A stretch of 14,002 nucleotides of DNA from Deltaproteobacteria bacterium (GTDB lineage: Bacteria > Desulfobacterota > Desulfobacteria > Desulfobacterales > JAFDCJ01). Below are positions 12,959 to 14,002 of the stretch, piece by piece; the first letter of the stretch is position 1; every line of letters begins with the position of its first letter. The stretch lies in NCBI GenBank assembly GCA_024277475.1, contig JAJRVC010000498.1, forward strand, positions 1 to 14,002, given 5' to 3'. Under the pieces are notes generated by a model. It was not told the origin of the DNA, made no database searches, and worked only from the letters and a program-made list of their open reading frames with translations. The position numbers and the translations under genes are program-made.

Positions 12959-14002
12959 ATGAAAAACAAATTGAAAGACACCATCAAAGAATCGATGGTT
13001 GTAACCGGGATTGGTCTGGCTGCCTTCTACTGGATTTGTGAATCCTTTATGTATTTCTTTTTGAAACCGGAAGCCAATATTTTTCAAATTGTCCTAGGAC
13101 CCGACCTTTTCCAGATATGGACGCGGGTGTTGGTTTTGTGCATATTTGCCATTTTTGGTTCCCATGTCCAATACACCTACGCTAAGCGCCGCGAAGCAGA
13201 TAACGCGCTACGCAAGAGCTCGGAGAGATATCGGACCATCCTGGAAAGCATTGAAGAAGGCTATTTCGAAACCGATCTGAAAGGATTTTTAACATTTTCC
13301 AACGATCCGTTCAGCAAAATTATGGGATATCCCCGCAGCCAACTGTTGGGCATGAATACCCGCGAGTACACCACCCCTGATACCGCAGAGAAAATCTCCC
13401 TCATAACGGAACAGGTCAAACAGACCGGAAGACCCGCAGATGTAACAAATTATAATGTGATCCGTAAAAACGGCAGCAAGGCAATCCTTGAGCTGTCGAT
13501 CTCTTTGCTAACAGATAAGGATGGGAAACCGGCGGGATTCAGGGGGATGCTGCGTGATGTCACCAAGCGAAAAGAGACGGAAAAAGAAAAACGCCTTTTT
13601 GAAACCCAGCTCCAACAGGCGCAAAAGATGGAATCCATTGGAACACTGGCGGGTGGCATCGCCCATGATTTCAATAATATTCTTATGGGAATCCAGGGAA
13701 ATGCAACTTTGATGCTGCTTAAAATCGAATCCGAGCATCCAAACTATGAAAAAATTAAGAATATTGAAAAGTTTGTTGAAAATGGCACCGAGCTGACCAA
13801 ACAGCTGCTCGGTTTTGCCCGCAGAGGAAAATATCTCGTTAAAACCACCGATCTCAATGAAGTCATCGAAAAATCTTCCTCCCTGTTCGCCCGGACAAAA
13901 AAGGAAATTCAGGTTCATACCGATTTCTATGATAGGATCTGGGCCGTCGAGGTAGATAGCGGACAGATCGAGCAGGCCCTGCTAAACCTTTATGTCAATG
14001 CC
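12959..14002 (+). CDS. membrane-anchored PAS sensor histidine kinase (C-terminus cut by window edge)
   Basis: 348 codons are open to the right edge. Two hydrophobic helices near residues 14-36 (GIGLAAFYWICESFMYFF) and 56-74 (VLVLCIFAIFGSHVQY) anchor the protein. A coiled linker then leads to a PAS domain (about 88-205: RYRTILESIEEGYFETDLKG ... ITEQVKQTGRPADVTNYN) ending in the PAC-like GFRGMLRDVTKRKETE. The dimerisation/phosphoacceptor segment ESIGTLAGGIAHDFNNIL carries the predicted phospho-histidine H236. The visible end QIEQALLNLYVNA is the N-box of the HATPase domain, whose G-boxes, and any receiver domain, lie outside. This HDFNN type is often hybrid or paired with a response regulator. 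The signal is unknown. GAGGT lies 8 bp before ATG. Confidence 0.93.
   Translation, partial: MKNKLKDTIKESMVVTGIGLAAFYWICESFMYFFLKPEANIFQIVLGPDLFQIWTRVLVLCIFAIFGSHVQYTYAKRREADNALRKSSERYRTILESIEEGYFETDLKGFLTFSNDPFSKIMGYPRSQLLGMNTREYTTPDTAEKISLITEQVKQTGRPADVTNYNVIRKNGSKAILELSISLLTDKDGKPAGFRGMLRDVTKRKETEKEKRLFETQLQQAQKMESIGTLAGGIAHDFNNILMGIQGNATLMLLKIESEHPNYEKIKNIEKFVENGTELTKQLLGFARRGKYLVKTTDLNEVIEKSSSLFARTKKEIQVHTDFYDRIWAVEVDSGQIEQALLNLYVNA

Overview
The window looks like chromosomal DNA of a mesophilic Gram-negative bacterium, most likely a Desulfobacterota (deltaproteobacterial) sulfate reducer of the Desulfobacterales type. This placement is inference. It rests on moderate GC with AT-rich intergenic gaps, a TRAP uptake operon, a TMTC-like membrane/TPR protein, a PAS histidine kinase, and short dispersed repeats of a style I associate with that group. 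No phage, IS transposase, CRISPR array or rRNA is visible.

Region 1 (1-4588) is a catabolic locus. A GntR-family regulator, cut by the left edge, is read leftward. Divergent from it is an operon dctP-dctQ-dctM (a TRAP transporter), a PdxA-like dehydrogenase, and the first 22 codons of a 3-hydroxyisobutyrate-dehydrogenase-like gene. The gap between regulator and operon carries a good sigma70-like promoter. It also carries two TTGYATRCAA operators forming a perfect 16-bp inverted repeat 84 bp apart, and a weaker third copy near the regulator. The gene set suggests regulated uptake and oxidation of a small (hydroxy)acid such as an acid sugar. The operon appears to be decaying: dctM has an in-frame TAA, and the last gene breaks off next to a small inverted-repeat element (4614-4728).

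Region 2 (4589-9804) is housekeeping. A long, divergent PurD-like ATP-grasp ligase runs leftward. Running rightward are a DUF1992 protein, D-Ala-D-Ala ligase, PurE, and the threonylcarbamoyl-AMP synthase TsaC, which overlaps purE. A tRNA-Leu(CAA) follows with its own promoter and a terminator whose 5' arm is tandemly duplicated. The ddl-purE gap is built largely from dispersed-repeat sequence.

Region 3 (9805-14002) holds a HAD phosphatase-like gene, convergent with a 596-residue multi-spanning membrane/TPR protein (GT-C/TMTC-like). An 80-bp nested palindromic element sits 14 bp upstream of that gene's GTG start. Beyond it, a near-consensus promoter overlapped by a perfect 8-3-8 palindrome drives a PAS histidine kinase that runs off the right edge.

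The best candidates for a second look are the operator pair, the broken dctM and truncated dehydrogenase, the palindromic elements, and the atypical PdxA-like and PurD-like enzymes. I did not find a clearly new multi-gene system.
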